Origin: Symsagittifera roscoffensis
Lineage: Eukaryota; Xenacoelomorpha; Acoela; Convolutidae
Assembly: GCF_963678635.1 (NCBI RefSeq)
Contig: NC_087068.1
Coordinates: 45,801,013-45,865,012 of the forward strand
Reading direction: 5' to 3'
Length of the DNA: 64,000 nucleotides
The notes beneath the pieces were generated by a model. The model was not told the origin of the DNA. It ran no database searches and was given only the letters and a program-made list of their open reading frames with translations. Position numbers and translations under genes: made by a program. Each line of letters begins with the position of its first letter. Position 1 is the first letter of the stretch. Below, in pieces: positions 1 through 12,200 of the stretch.

Positions 1-2537
1 GTGAAGCGTGCGTTCCCAGGCCCATGGATGACAAGGTTAGTACAAAAATAGCAGAAAAATGACTCAAATCAAAACGGGATATGATTGGCAAGAGTAGCAG
101 CCTTTCGAGAAATCTCTAGTGGACAAACTTAACGCCAATTTGATTTTAACTCTGCAAAACGTTTACGTTCAAGGTTTTTTTTCAGAAATTGACAAATTTG
201 ACAAATTTGAAAATGCAGTGACAAATTTGAAATTGAAATGAATCATTTGGCCTTGGAAAATTTAATTTTTACTTTTTTCACAGAAATTTCACAGTTGATT
301 CCGATTAGCGGAGCACCTCATAGGTTTCTGATTGAGAAAGCTGTTGAAAGACCAATGATTTAACAGACGCAAAAATTTCTTTTAAAAAATTACCCTGGGT
401 GTGGGGATAGCGAAAAAAAATGTTCAAATATATTTCACTGATTTTTTTAATACCAAAATAAATTTCAACTACTTAAAAGACAGTCGAAACTATGAGGGTC
501 TTATCCAAATCATCAAGCGTATCAGTTGTGAATCAATTTAATTGTAAGAAAACAAATAAGTAATCCTTGAACCCAGCAAATATTCGTAAAAACAACTTGA
601 TAAAATGAGCTTTTTTGAAATAAAAAACTGAAAAAAAAAGAAAAAATTTGCATAAATATGAAAACACATTATTTATAGCTTAATTTTTTCATGGAAAATT
701 TTCATCTGCAAAGTTTTAGGTGCCATAAAACTAAATAATGAAGCATGTTTTTTTAATTTATTTTTTGTCATCAATTTTTGGACTTAATTGATTTCGCAAA
801 CTTGGTACACAAGTATAAAAAAAATTTGAAAAGCATTCGGTCGTTGTTTTAGTTTTTTAAAAAAATTTCAAGCCAAGATTTTTAACTATTGAAAAAACAT
901 GAAATTTTTTGCTGTTTAGTTTTAGGATGGTTTTTTGCCTTGGATATGGTTTTAAGCAATTGTAAATTGTGCTAAGCTGAAAGTAAGTTTTATGCTTATT
1001 TATCAAAAAGCTGAAGCATTTAAAATTAAAGTATCGCCAAACGAAAAACTTACAATAAGTGTCATCTTGCAGTCTGTTCACGACCCCAGTCCGAACTTTA
1101 AAATGTTTCACAAGAGTAAGAGTGGTCGAAAAATTTTGCCCTTATTGTTAAAAGACCGGCATTGAAATGGGAAGAAAAATGGTCTTTGGTTGTGTTTTAA
1201 TTGTTTTTAGTTTTTGCTCTAAGCAGATTAAGCTACCACAAAAGCAATGAGAATGAATTCAATTATGCTTCATAATAAAAACACTACTTGTTGTAATTCG
1301 AACAAAATAGAAAAAATTCTCAGTTTCGAGAAAAAAGTTGTAATTTTTTCTAAGGTTCAATCTGTTTTAGAGCAAAAAACCTTTGTTATTAAAAAATCAG
1401 TCAGTTAAGTTATATCAAACTTAGTTAACTACAGGAAAAACTAGCGATGCACATTTTTGTAAGACTTCCCTGGCACTCACAAAAAATACCTTCTGTTTTA
1501 GTGTGTCATCATTAAGGAGGTCTACTGCGTTCTTGAATCGCCATTGAGCTTTGGTTAAATTGGTCTGTTTGGAATTTAAATTGGTTTGGTGTTATGCCAT
1601 TGTTGCTAAATAGATCAACTCTATAATTTTTGAGGATAGCTTTTTGTGGTGCAAGTAGCAAAGAATGTTTTGACAACATTCGTATTAAACTACAAGAAAA
1701 AACTTTTTCTAATCTTCAAGTTAGCAACTTTTTTTCTCTGTGCGGTGATTATAGAACTAGACAAACGCGCAAAAATCTGTTGAATTAGTCAGAAAAAATA
1801 CAATCGTCCTAAAAAAAAAATGAACAAAATATACGAAAAAAAAAAAACAAAAAAAGATGTAGAGTATGTTTTTTACGAATGTTCCGACCGGATTCGTGTA
1901 AAAAACCGTCAAATATTATTTTCCTTATCTTCAAATTCGTATCGTTTCTTCTCCGCAAAGTGATTTTAGAACTATACAAACCCGTCGAAAGTTAATGAGT
2001 TCAGCAGAAAATACTACAATTGACTTCAAAAAATTTATAAATCAAGAAATGAAAAAAAAATGCTTTGTAATTTTTTGCGCTAAAAATTTTAAATTTGTAT
2101 AAAAGAAAGTTTTTTATGGCCGTGAAAGCGCTGAATTCAGTTTCCAAAACTGTTTTTTTTTTCAGTAAAAACAAGTTACTCGATCGCTTATCTCGCTCGA
2201 AATTGTACTAAATTTCAAAACTTGGTTATCTGGTATTTGATTTTGCGTGGAGAAAAAAAAGAAACAAAAAGAAAAACTTAAACCAACTGAATACAAAGTT
2301 CCTTCACATTTTCAAATGGTCGGAACAAAAACACAAAAGAATTCATTGTGAAAAAAAAAATTTTGCTCACAAATTTTTGAACTATATTTGCTCACAAATC
2401 AAACAGGTGTTTTCGCTCAGACCCCTAGACCAGAAATTAGGACATGCTTCTCAGGTTGATAGCAATTTTTGAGAGAAGAAGGCGAATGGTTCAAAATGCG
2501 CTAAATTTTTGAAATTGTCATGAGCTTGGGAGGAGCG

Positions 2538-2594
2538 CGGGATTCGATCCAAAATTTTTAGGAAGAAAGATATAGAGCTAACCACTAGCCCGTA
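2538..2594 (-). repeat. tRNA-like SINE head (A box and B box)
   Basis: Read on the - strand, a B-box-like GGATCGAATCC (plus-strand 2540-2550) lies about 42 nt after an A-box-like GGGCTAGTGGTTAGC (about 2577-2592). This is the spacing of an internal Pol III promoter in a tRNA. No acceptor stem closes around it, so it is a tRNA-derived repeat or SINE head, not a working tRNA gene. Confidence 0.5.
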
Positions 2595-3288
2595 GATTCA
2601 TCAATGTTTCGGTCGTCAGGTGGTTGATAATCTTGGGAGCTATCTGCCCGCTGTTGCTCATGTTGCGAGATTTAAATCAGATTAGAAGTCGTAATAAAAA
2701 TGTAGTAAAATCATTTATCGGCAGGTTTCGGCTTTTACCATGTCTTGACAGGATTTTACCATATTTATATATCGACTCTAACTTTAATTTGTGTATTCAT
2801 TTGTGATGAAATTTGATTTTTTAAAATTAAAGTGTATTCATTTGATTTTTTGAAAATCAAAAAGCAGCTATCCCAGTTTGAAATTCCAGTTAAAATTAGT
2901 CGAGATAACAATGCAGTAAAACCCTGTCGAGACTTGGTGTACCCTATTTTTATCAAGACCCTTATTGGACTTCTTGTGACAAACACGAACAGCAGCTCAA
3001 AAAGCGCAGAACATTACCAACACCCTGTTGAGCAAAAAATGAAATTCAAAACTCGCTCGACGATTTTTTGTTCGCTGAACATCGAAGCTTTGTCATATTT
3101 ACTCCCAGATTTTCAACTCATATTTAAGTTCGATTCAATTCAAATCCCAGGCTAATCACAATACTAGGCAAGTCGGATCTAGCGCATCTGGAACTGTTCG
3201 CCAGAAAAGTAGTTGTTACTTTATGTCACGAAATTTTTAATAGCTAAATTAAACAGACATTGGATAAAAAGACGTGGGAACTAAAAGA

Positions 3289-3350
3289 AGTGAACCCAAT
3301 CCTCCGGATTAAGAGGCACTCACTTGAACCATTACACCACAGATGACCAG
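3289..3350 (-). repeat. tRNA-like SINE fragment
   Basis: On the - strand a GTGGTGTAATGGTT segment (A-box-like, D-arm) is followed by a CCTC...GAGG stem and then GGGTTCACTTC (B-box-like). Order and spacing are tRNA-like, but the T-arm and acceptor stem are degenerate. Probably a decayed tRNA-derived SINE. Confidence 0.4.
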
Positions 3351-4320
3351 TTACTCTCGTATGCTTACATAATAAATAGAGATGCCAGTCCGCATTTATT
3401 ATGTGGATATAGCTTCTATTCCTGAAAATTTCAAAAAATATGGAACATTTTCATAATAGACTCCCACGAGGTTTCCTTGAGGAACTCAAAATTGGGCAAA
3501 AAAACAACCCTGTGCCATATTTCCTTCCCATCCCTTTTAATGTATTATAGAATATCTAATCGCTCTCGCCTATAAAGTGTTAGTATTAGCATAATTTAAT
3601 TAAATTGGTTCAATATCCATGTTTTGAGGGGGCAGCCTTCGAAAAAATATCTTCAAAATATTGAGACTTTTGATCTCTGGAATTTCCCTCCGGGTATAAA
3701 AAGAACTAGATGTATATGTTTCGAATTTTTTCACCAACTTAGCGGGTGTGCTTCTATCTTTCTTCAGCATCTTGTACAAGTACTGCTGTTTCATCACAAG
3801 TAGCGAAGAATTTAGCAATTTTTGCAGCTCTTCTCGCGATGGGCGGTCGATTTTATTTCAAAATAGGACTTAGTGCTGTCACCACTTACTCTAGCGAGCT
3901 TTCTCCTCTTATCACTCCCTGCAGACCTAAAATCATAAATCAAAAAAAATCATCATGAGATAGATTACTCGGCAGAAAAATTGGATTATTCCTATTTTGG
4001 TATTGATTGGGCTTGCGCGTAGTATTTTAAAATCACTATTCAAATTAGAAACTTTTCCCTAGGCGAGCATATATATTCGATTCGTAAATTTGCATCATTT
4101 CAATATATTCACGGTAATTGAGTTTATGGCAATTTTAATGATTATTTTGTTGATTACCGAACCTCAGGTGGTTTCAGATCAAGTCATTTCATGCGGAAAA
4201 GTATAACGGAAAAAAATATAGGTGATATCCTGATGTTATAAATCATTTTATTCATTTACTTTAATCGTTTTCCGGTTCAATTTCTAAGCGTTATTTTATT
4301 AACACTGAGTTCGGTTCAAA

Positions 4321-4386
4321 ATGGTGACTGTTCATATTTCAACGTCTAATCTTGAGCACAACAACAAACGAGAAATCGACGCTGAT
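4321..4386 (+). CDS. candidate alternative first exon (22 codons) of the DPP-like gene
   Basis: An ATG in good context (AAAATGG) opens 22 codons (begins MVTVHIS, ends REIDAD) that run straight into a donor, GAT|GTGAGT, in phase 0. The common exon 2 of the DPP6/10-like gene (37933) starts in phase 0, so the two are splice-compatible. Base composition is less AT-rich than its surroundings. The distance (about 33 kb) and the intervening LTR element make this uncertain. It could instead start another gene or be chance. The evidence is start codon, donor and phase only. Confidence 0.3.
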
Positions 4387-4813
4387 GTGAGTACAGTTTT
4401 TTTTATTATTACTCAGAGACAAAACTGAGCATCGCAATAATTGCGATACCGCACAAACATAACATTGCAAGCTAGGAGACCAAAAAAGGAAACAAAATCC
4501 ACAAGCGAAAAAATTTTGAAAATGCCCAAAAAATTAATATAAAAAACTCAAAAATTTGGCGCGAATTATGCTCAACTTGAGAAAAGCACATCCAGCAACA
4601 CAGTTACTGGCGTATTCACAAAGCAATAACCGAGTGGCTACTTAGCCGACCTCACATGGGTAAACTCAACTTGTGTCGAAAAAAACCTGTCATGAATAAC
4701 TTTGAGCTATAAAGTTCTATCCTTTTGCTCACGGATACGGAGCGGACGGGAGGGGATCACAAACCAAAGCAATTTTAGTCAAATTAAGCTTAAGAAATAA
4801 GGAAAAATAAAGA

Positions 4814-4815
<2 letters not shown>

Positions 4816-4862
<47 letters not shown>
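4816..4862. repeat. (AT)n microsatellite
   Basis: A pure AT dinucleotide run of about 22-23 repeats, 77 bp upstream of the 5' LTR. It is expected to vary in length and is a possible source of assembly error. Confidence 0.95.
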
Positions 4863-4864
<2 letters not shown>

Positions 4865-4938
4865 CAGTTAATAATTCAAATCACTTGGAACTATAATTAA
4901 AACTAAATACAGCACAAGAAATTAATTAGTAAACGTGA

Positions 4939-5304
4939 TGCTATACAGCGTATATAGTATAAACGTATAGTAAAGAAACTCAGTGGATCTAATAGACCAC
5001 AGCAGCTAAAACATTACTATACTGATATAGTCACTCGGCGCTAAATATTTATATCTACATATTTAACCAATTGGTATATTTATATAATCTATAGAGATCT
5101 GTTCTAATACGATATTATGTAAAACTAACACTCATCAACTTATGTACTAGTTCTTATGAGTTCTGATTCTCACATGCTTCGAGGTCAGTTCGAAAACCAA
5201 AAACAGATTCTCTTTAACGCAACTGAATTTAAGTTAGTTCTTCAGTCTTATTCCGAACGTCATTTAGAATCTCAGATCATCTATCACTTTCCGTGGGTAT
5301 AACA
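4939..5304 (+). repeat. 5' LTR
   Basis: Starts TGCTATACAGCG and ends GGGTATAACA, 366 bp. It matches the 3' LTR at 360 of 366 positions. The six differences are single substitutions spread along the length. TATA-rich stretches inside could serve the promoter, but no transcription start can be assigned. Confidence 0.97.
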
Positions 5305-6344
5305 TGGCGCAGCCAGCAGTTACAAAAAACCCATTAGGAATTTCACCATTCTGGCAGAAAGCCTCGGCGGACCCACCAATATAGTGCGAGAAATGGAATC
5401 AACAACTATTAATGGGAATCATTGCGAAAGATGGTATAGACCTGGTAAAACTACTCCGCGATCCTCCTGCAATCAGACGTCCTCATGAACCGGGATACGA
5501 ACTTCCGATTGAGGGGGAAACTAATTTACAGATCCGTGACCGCAACCTGCGTAATCAAGAAAAAAAGGTGACATGGGAAAATCAATGTGCACACTTGGAC
5601 AACTTAGGCCCCACGGTGGACGGCGTTCCATGGGACGAAGCGGATATAAAATGTAGAAGCTATATCTATCTATGTCTGGGAACTGAAGGTCAACGAAGGG
5701 TATCACAATATTACCCGGACCTTAGAATTCAGGAAGTTACCACCTGATATTTTTGGGACCGTCTGAAACGCCTATTTACGAAAGAACGAAATGTCACATT
5801 CGATAGATATGAAGCGTTCACTCGTAAACAAGGAAAAACAGAATCACTAGAGCAATACCACTGTGGCCTAACGGAATTGGTGGTAAAAGGAAACTTCAAA
5901 TGCGTGAACTGTAATGATGGCAGACTGGAAACAGAAATCATCAGGGACCTGTTCATCGCAAATATGTCCAACGACGAAGTACAAAAGGATCTGCTGGCGG
6001 AAACCAAGACGCCTGAGCAGGCATTAGACTACGCGATCCGACGGGAAAAGGGTTTGGAGAACCAAATGCTAATTCGGAAACAAGGATCAGCATCAAATAT
6101 GCCAACAACCACAGTAAAAACGGAACCAGTTGGTGTCGTAGCAAAAAGGAACAATACTAATAACAACCGGTACTCATCGAAAGGAGGACGAAAACGTCAA
6201 CAATCACAACAACGTGGTTACACTCAGCGACAACAAACGGATCAAAACAAACAATGCTTCAAGTGCGGTAACCCATTTGGGCCAGGACACCTGCAACAAT
6301 GTCCTGCAACAAATGTACAAAGAGAGGACACTACGCACGTTTAA
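5304..6344 (+). pseudogene. gag: gag (capsid/nucleocapsid), interrupted
   Basis: One frame beginning at the ATG across the LTR/PBS junction gives a gag-like protein, interrupted by TAG at 5382-5384 and TGA at 5745-5747. The part after 5748 resembles the capsid C-terminal region of Mag-like gypsy gags (a SLEQYHCGL segment, then a helical IRDLFIANM segment). A basic, Q/N-rich stretch follows, then a zinc knuckle-like CFKC...H..QC near 6255-6302. A second knuckle (CNKCTKRGHY) lies in another frame (6305 onward) and its final Cys position reads Ser. A frame change therefore falls between the two knuckles; it could be an indel or a programmed shift. As read, no full gag can be made. Confidence 0.85.
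5305..5320 (+). promoter_or_regulatory. primer-binding site
   Basis: TGGCGCAGCCAGCAG follows the LTR directly. The TGG start is the complement of a tRNA CCA end, as expected for minus-strand priming. The first bases (TGGCGCAG) resemble tRNA-Ser-type sites of some insect gypsy elements, but I cannot assign the tRNA firmly. The last A of the LTR plus the first two PBS bases form an ATG that opens the gag frame. Confidence 0.75.
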
Positions 6345-9300
6345 GCAAATCATCTGAGGTCAATGCTATACAAGAAGATCAAACGGCAGAACATTTATCC
6401 CATGATACAGACGTAGCCGCATATGTAAACTATATGCAGGCAGGTGATTTGATTCCAGGATGGGAACTCATTCACCCAGACGATTCAACTACAAACTCAA
6501 TTCGTTTTGAGAGCAAATCCGTCAAGCAAATTGACGAATTCGATCTAAAAGGACACTTAGTAAGGGTCCGATGTGGCCATAACGACTTGGTGTTTATTGC
6601 AGACACCTGATCACCGACATCTTTTTTTAATCAACGTACGGCAAATCTGATAGTATCAACAGTCAAATCTGCGAAACGAATCCAAACAACCGAAACAGAC
6701 GAGAAAAACAGAATGGTCTGCTACAACGGATACAAAATCCCATCATTCGGAAGAGTTATAACACCAATCGAATCCGGAGGATGGACTGTTAACACAATTT
6801 CACTGATAGTGGTGGACGATAAAAGAGCAAACATCTTTGGCAGAAACATTCTACCTCTAATAGGAAATCAACTGAAACAAACACCAGCTGGTAAGTCGAT
6901 TAATGCAATCTCCGAAGACCATAAGTGCGCAGATCAAAAACTAACCAACTGGGTGAAAACAACGTATCCTGGCTTATGTACAAGAATAGGTAGATCACGT
7001 AGCCATATGGTGCATACAACATTCCTAAAGGAATTCAAAGCCTTGCAACAGAAAGGTCGACGAACCCCTTTACATATCCAGGAGAAAGTAGAACAAGAAA
7101 TTCGATCTCTCATAGAACAGGGGCACATCGTTAAATTGGAAAAATGTAGCGATCAACAGTTTATTAGCCCTATAGTCATTACTGTAAAAAAAGATCAATC
7201 TATAAAATTGGCTATGGATTCGAAACAAATTAATAAAATGATACATAAGAACAAGTATCAAAAGCCAAACATTGATATCTTACTCGATAACGTCGCTCAA
7301 TCAGCACAACAAGGCCACGATAAGCCAGGTACTACATTATTCTCAACAATAGATCTTCGGTATGCGTACAGCCAGCTAAAGCTAGACGACGCGACACGGC
7401 AACAATGTAATTTTAGCATTATCGGGGGTCAAGCTACAGGCACCTACCAGTTTCAAACTGAATTTTACGGCCTAACGGACATGCCTGCGGAATTTCAGAA
7501 GGCCATCGACTTAACACTAAATAATGAGAGGGATATATTTGCATTTTTTGATGATATCTTGATTATATCCCACGGCACAAAAGATGATCATATTGACAAG
7601 CTCAAACGCATTTTAGATAAACTCGACGCGGAAAATATGGCAATATCACTAGAAAAAAAGTAAATTTGGATGTACACAGGTGGAGTGGTTGGGATATGTT
7701 ATCGATGAACATGGTACAATACCAATACAAAAGAAAACAGATGCTATATACCAGCTGAACCATCCAAAAACCTTTAGGCAATTACAAAGCTTTATGGGTT
7801 CCATAAATCATTTGAACAAATTTATCCCTAATTTAGCGCAACTATGCACTCCACTCCGGCCGTTACTTTCGAACAGTACGAAATACCAGTTTAAATGGGA
7901 GGAAAACTACGAAACAGCGTTTCAAAACATACTAAGCGCGGTTCGTAATATTACCGAAAATCGCCACTTCGTAAGTGGTCGAGATACACGAGTGGTATGC
8001 GACGCTAGTCGGGATGGTATAGGATGTGCCTTAGAACAAGAAACTCCAGACGGATGGGCAACAATTGCGTATGCCTCAAGATTTTTAAATTCTTGCGAAA
8101 ACAAATACTCAGTAAATGAATTAGAACTACTCGCTGCAGTATGGGCAATAGAACATTTTAAGTACTACTTATATGGTCGGAGATTTACTTTGATTAGCGA
8201 TCATCAAGCCTTAGTTAGCGCTTTGCAATGCAAGAAAAACAACAAAATTTATCAAAGTAGATTAACCAGATGGATAGATCGCTTATTACCATTTGACTTT
8301 GATATAAAACATCTCGCGGGTAGTAAAATGGGGCTAATTGAATACATTTCCAGGCAGCCCGTAGGAAAACCTCAACCGCCTGCATACTGGGATGAACAAT
8401 TTGTAGTGGCGCTAATTGACGATTTTATTGCGTGCCTTGAATTTCAGGATAGCGCAAGTTTAAATCTAGCTTTGAATTCCAATCCGTACGGAATGTTTAA
8501 CACGCAAAAACTCGACCGGAACGAAAACGATTTTCAATCAGATTCGTTTGAAACAGCAAAAGCGCTCACTTTGAATAGTCAAAAGTCAAACTTCAGTCGG
8601 TTACGAACGCAATCAAAATTTCAAAATTTACAGCCAAAAATCTCAAATATTTGTGAATACCACTCAATCTCAGACCGGGAAACTCCCCAGAACACGATTA
8701 TGAACCGTCAATTGTCAATCTCTACATCCGGAATGTCCTTACCGCCGTTTAAACGCATACTTAGAAAATGCCATAAAGAATCCCAAACTACCATCTCGTT
8801 TCACCCGAAAAACATCTCATCATTCGATACGTACAAGCAACTCCACAAGGATCTCAATTTCAGCGACACATCTCATCAGGTGATACCTTCGAAAGATAGT
8901 GTCACATTCCAACAGATACCCATTGACCAAGGATGTCAAACAGAACAGGAGGTAGATACCCATACATGCTCAGCAACAGCGGATACACAGGATGAGGATG
9001 TACCGATGTACCGGCGCCAGCTTCGAAACGTGTTCGACAGCTCCTTCCTGGCCGCAGCAACCAAAAAAGATAGAACCATAAACCCTCTACTTAATATGGT
9101 CAAAGGACAGAAATGGGAAACCCTTAAGTCTTGCTACGGGCCGTACTTCTACAATGTCAGACACAGACTTTCAGTACGAGACGGCATCCTCCTCTACGAT
9201 GAGCGCGCAGTAATCCCGAAACAACTTCGCCAAATTCTCGTGGACGCATTACATCTAACTCACCCTGGGCAGGGTGGTATGCGGGAGGCAGCTCGCAACA

Positions 9301-10533
9301 TATGGTACCCGTACCTCCACAGAGACATCGTAGCCACGGCGCAGAACTGTAAAGAGTGCAGAGAAAAAGGTAAAAACCTAAAAGTTATATCGGGCCATTC
9401 TCACTTTACGTCATTAGATGCGGTCGTAGAACCAAACGAGGAAATCCAATTGGATTTCGCGGGTCCACTACCCGATGAAAATTATAAAGATGTCTACATT
9501 CTAGTAGGGGTAGATCGCTTCTCCCGTTTTCCATCGGCAAAGGTTGTAACAAACAATAAGGCGGATACCATTATTCGTTTTCTGCAAACCCACATTGTAA
9601 ACCACGGGGTACCACGAAACGTAAGGTGTGATCAAGCACAGGGGTTCCGAGCTAAAAAAATTTATGTTGTATTGCAAGAATAATAACATCAAACTTATCT
9701 TTGCACCAGTCGACGATCACCGATCAATCGGTATGGTAGAACGTTTAATAAGAACATTGAAATCAAGACTTTCAGTAATGAAAATTGATAAATGTAATAA
9801 ACCTTATAAACTTGCTTCGGACGTGCTTATCAAAACCCTGAGAATAACCCCAAACGCAACAACAAAAATAACCCCATTTGAGGCACATTTCGGTAGAAAA
9901 CCGAACACGCCTTTAAGCAATATAGCCACATCTCCAAAATCGTCAAATCTATCATGGGAAAACATCAAACTTGCTTGTTTAGACCAAAAGCTTCTAACCA
10001 AACCCGCGTTGACGGCAGAAGCCATGTGGAATAGAGACATAAACAGCGAAGACGAGCTGGACATCAATTACCGAGAGAAACAAAACGACTCTCAACTAGT
10101 GGCAGACAACATGCCATCCTCTTCAAAATCCAAAACTAAAAACAAAAGCACGGTGGCCGCCAAACCAATAACCCCTTCAGGGAAAAGAAAGGCAACCACT
10201 CAGGTCGAAAAACCACTTCGACCAGACGGATGGGATAGCAGCGATGAAGAGTTCGACCGTCAACTTTTGGCTCGATTCCCTATAGGTGCGCACTTACCTT
10301 TAACTAATACCACCTATGACCTTATTAAAGAAAAACGTAAATTTCTCAACGAAAAAACCGGCCACAACATTGAAAAAAGAAGAACAAGAATACCTATACG
10401 AACGTTAACACCGCAAGAAAAACAAAATATGGAAAGGGCAGCAATAGTTTTTCTTAAAGATCGCTTTAAAGGTCCACAATCAACTACTAACCCAAACTCG
10501 GTCAGAAAATCGACCAGGTGGCCAGAAAATTAG
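6299..10533 (+). pseudogene. pol: pol: protease, reverse transcriptase, RNase H, integrase, with stops and frame changes
   Basis: Protease: the Asp-Thr of the active-site triad is followed by TGA (6608-6610) where Gly is expected. RT: 6950-7663, with a FFDD catalytic box at 7544-7555 (a variant of YxDD). The frame breaks at about 7655-7665 beside a run of seven A. RNase H: about 7980-8260 (DAS, ELELLA and SDHQAL motifs). Integrase: His/Cys zinc domain (HLTH, then CKEC, about 9250-9362), core Asp in QLDFAG (about 9450), second Asp in RCDQ (about 9628), Glu in GMVERL (9738-9740). A second frame break at about 9655 again lies in an A7 run. Domain order and motifs are diagnostic of Ty3/gypsy. The three frames in use are 6713-7663, 7680-9683 and 9628-10533. 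Confidence 0.92.
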
Positions 10534-11806
10534 GCACCATCTCCAGGAAAATCAAAAAACCAGGTGTATTTGGGGCTCAGTTCAAAATTTTGGAAAACGG
10601 CTCAATTAGCAATTAGCACACCGCATGGGTGCGGGAAGATGGTAAGCAACCACGCGTTATAAGACACGACGGTCTCGCTTTTATGCCGGATCCACGGGTA
10701 TATGGTAAATGTCGCCCAGCTGCCCTTAAGGACTTTGTGGCTTATAAGCATTTACCTCGAGCCAAACCTCGTGTTTTAGCAAAAAGCCCTAAACTGGAGA
10801 GAGCAAAACAAATCAACAAACAAGATAAACAAGAACAGAGCAAACCTCAAACTAAGAACAAAGTAAATCTCAAACTAGCCCGAAAAAGCCGCCTCCCAAA
10901 AATCTGGAACAAATCCTCTCACAATCCAGAAATAGACGCGCTCTAGGACATGATGGCCTCTTCAAAAGGATCCATGACAAAACACGAGCGACTTCAGCCA
11001 ATCAAGCCACCTCAGCGAATCCAGAACCAACTGGTAAACAGAACCCGTTTAACAAACTAAAAAAGAGCAGAATTGAAAACGCCGATATAGAGTTTGAATG
11101 CGATACTTCCATATCGCTGTCAGACACCGATCTCGCTCGAAAAACGCCTTCCTCCAAAAAGCCAGCTCCTAAAAAACAGGACACAAAGAAAACACCCGAA
11201 GACTTCGACCAAAATTGTCGACGATCAATTAGACATAGAACCAGTGCGTTGGCCGGCAAACTTGGAAATGCTATTCCAATCAGCACTATCGAGGCACAAG
11301 GCACAAACATCCGAAATGTGGTATGCCAAGTCGAAGTAATTCCCACGCCTACACACGGCGCACAAAATCAAATTACTGGCAATCCAAATCTTAATCAACA
11401 AGAAGTGATCTCCTTATCATCTTCAATTGATAGTGTGGAAGTCCAATTGGAATCCGACACACCGGAAATCATTCGGGAAAAAAGCGCGCAAAAAGACGAG
11501 GCGGACATACCTGCAACAGATACGACGAAGGTCGAATCTCAAATACAAACGTCTTCTCGCCCAAAAACGATCAGTACCCGATACATTCTCGACAGACCTC
11601 AACAACCCGTTACTCCAGACGCAGCCTTCATAAAGAACTTCGACTCGGCAACGAAACTTCTAAAGGAGATCTCACCCATGAAAAATTCCATGACTTTTCA
11701 GAGGGAAAAAGAGAGTACGTCAACCAGCTCTAGTAACGTACCACAATCCAGCACGCCAAACCAGGAAAACAAATCCACCAAGGACGAGGCTATAAAGAAA
11801 AAGTAA
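10518..11806 (+). pseudogene. lysine-rich 3' extension after integrase, broken
   Basis: After the integrase core, reading continues in a new frame from about 10518 (a segment containing GAQFKILENGS) with TAG at 10614-10616. It goes on at 10629-10946 (RHDGLAFMPDPRVYG, then K/Q-rich), and finally at 11249-11806 in another frame, ending in TAA just before the polypurine tract. The text is K/S/T/P-rich and looks disordered. RRSIRHR near 11218-11238 echoes RKSTR near 10505. No transmembrane segment or env signature is seen. It is most likely a long pol C-terminal tail, less likely a separate accessory ORF. Confidence 0.6.
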
Positions 11807-11816
11807 TTTTTCTTCT

Positions 11817-11829
11817 GAAAAAGGGGGAA
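11817..11829 (+). promoter_or_regulatory. polypurine tract
   Basis: GAAAAAGGGGGAA directly abuts the TG of the 3' LTR. This is the standard place and composition for the plus-strand DNA primer of an LTR element. Confidence 0.93.
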
Positions 11830-12195
11830 TGCTATACAACGTATATAGTATAAACGTATAGTAAAGAAACTCAGTGGGTCTAATAGACCACAGCAGCTAA
11901 AACATTACTATACTGATATAGTCACTCGGCGCTATATATTTATATCTACATATTTAACCAATTGGTATATTTATATTATCTATAGAGATCTGTTCTAATA
12001 CGATATTATGTAAAACTAAAACTCATCAACTTATGTACTAGTTCTTATGAGTTCTGATTCTCACATGCTTCGAGGTCAGTTCGAAAACCAAAAACAGATT
12101 CTCTTTAACGCAACTGAATTTAAGTTAGTTCTTCAGTCTTATTCCGAATGTCATTTAGAATCTCAGATCATCTATCACTTTCCGTGGGTATAACA
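11830..12195 (+). repeat. 3' LTR
   Basis: 366 bp, TGCTATACAACG to GGGTATAACA, same length as the 5' copy with six substitutions. It is followed by the CGTGA target duplication. Confidence 0.97.
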
Positions 12196-12200
12196 CGTGA

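Larger units (their letters stand above)
1..4320. other. AT-rich non-coding region
   Basis: No convincing gene is visible. The sequence is rich in A and T runs, and its open frames are short, low-complexity and unlike any family I recognise. Two tRNA-like sequences (near 2540 and 3290, both - strand) suggest old SINE insertions. The stretch around 2160-2270 resembles, on the - strand, parts of the dispersed repeat family described at 25390, 39210 and 48110. Confidence 0.6.
4934..12200 (+). mobile_element. Ty3/gypsy LTR retrotransposon, complete but coding-defective
   Basis: Two 366-bp direct LTRs (4939-5304 and 11830-12195), both TG...CA, enclose a primer-binding site, gag, pol in the order protease, reverse transcriptase, RNase H, integrase, and a polypurine tract. 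That order identifies the Ty3/gypsy (Metaviridae-like) class. A 5-bp target duplication CGTGA flanks it (4934-4938 and 12196-12200). The LTRs differ at 6 of 366 positions (1.6%), so insertion is fairly recent. Coding capacity is nevertheless broken by at least four in-frame stops and several frame changes. No env-like membrane protein is visible. The element is inserted on the same strand as the DPP-like gene. Confidence 0.96.
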
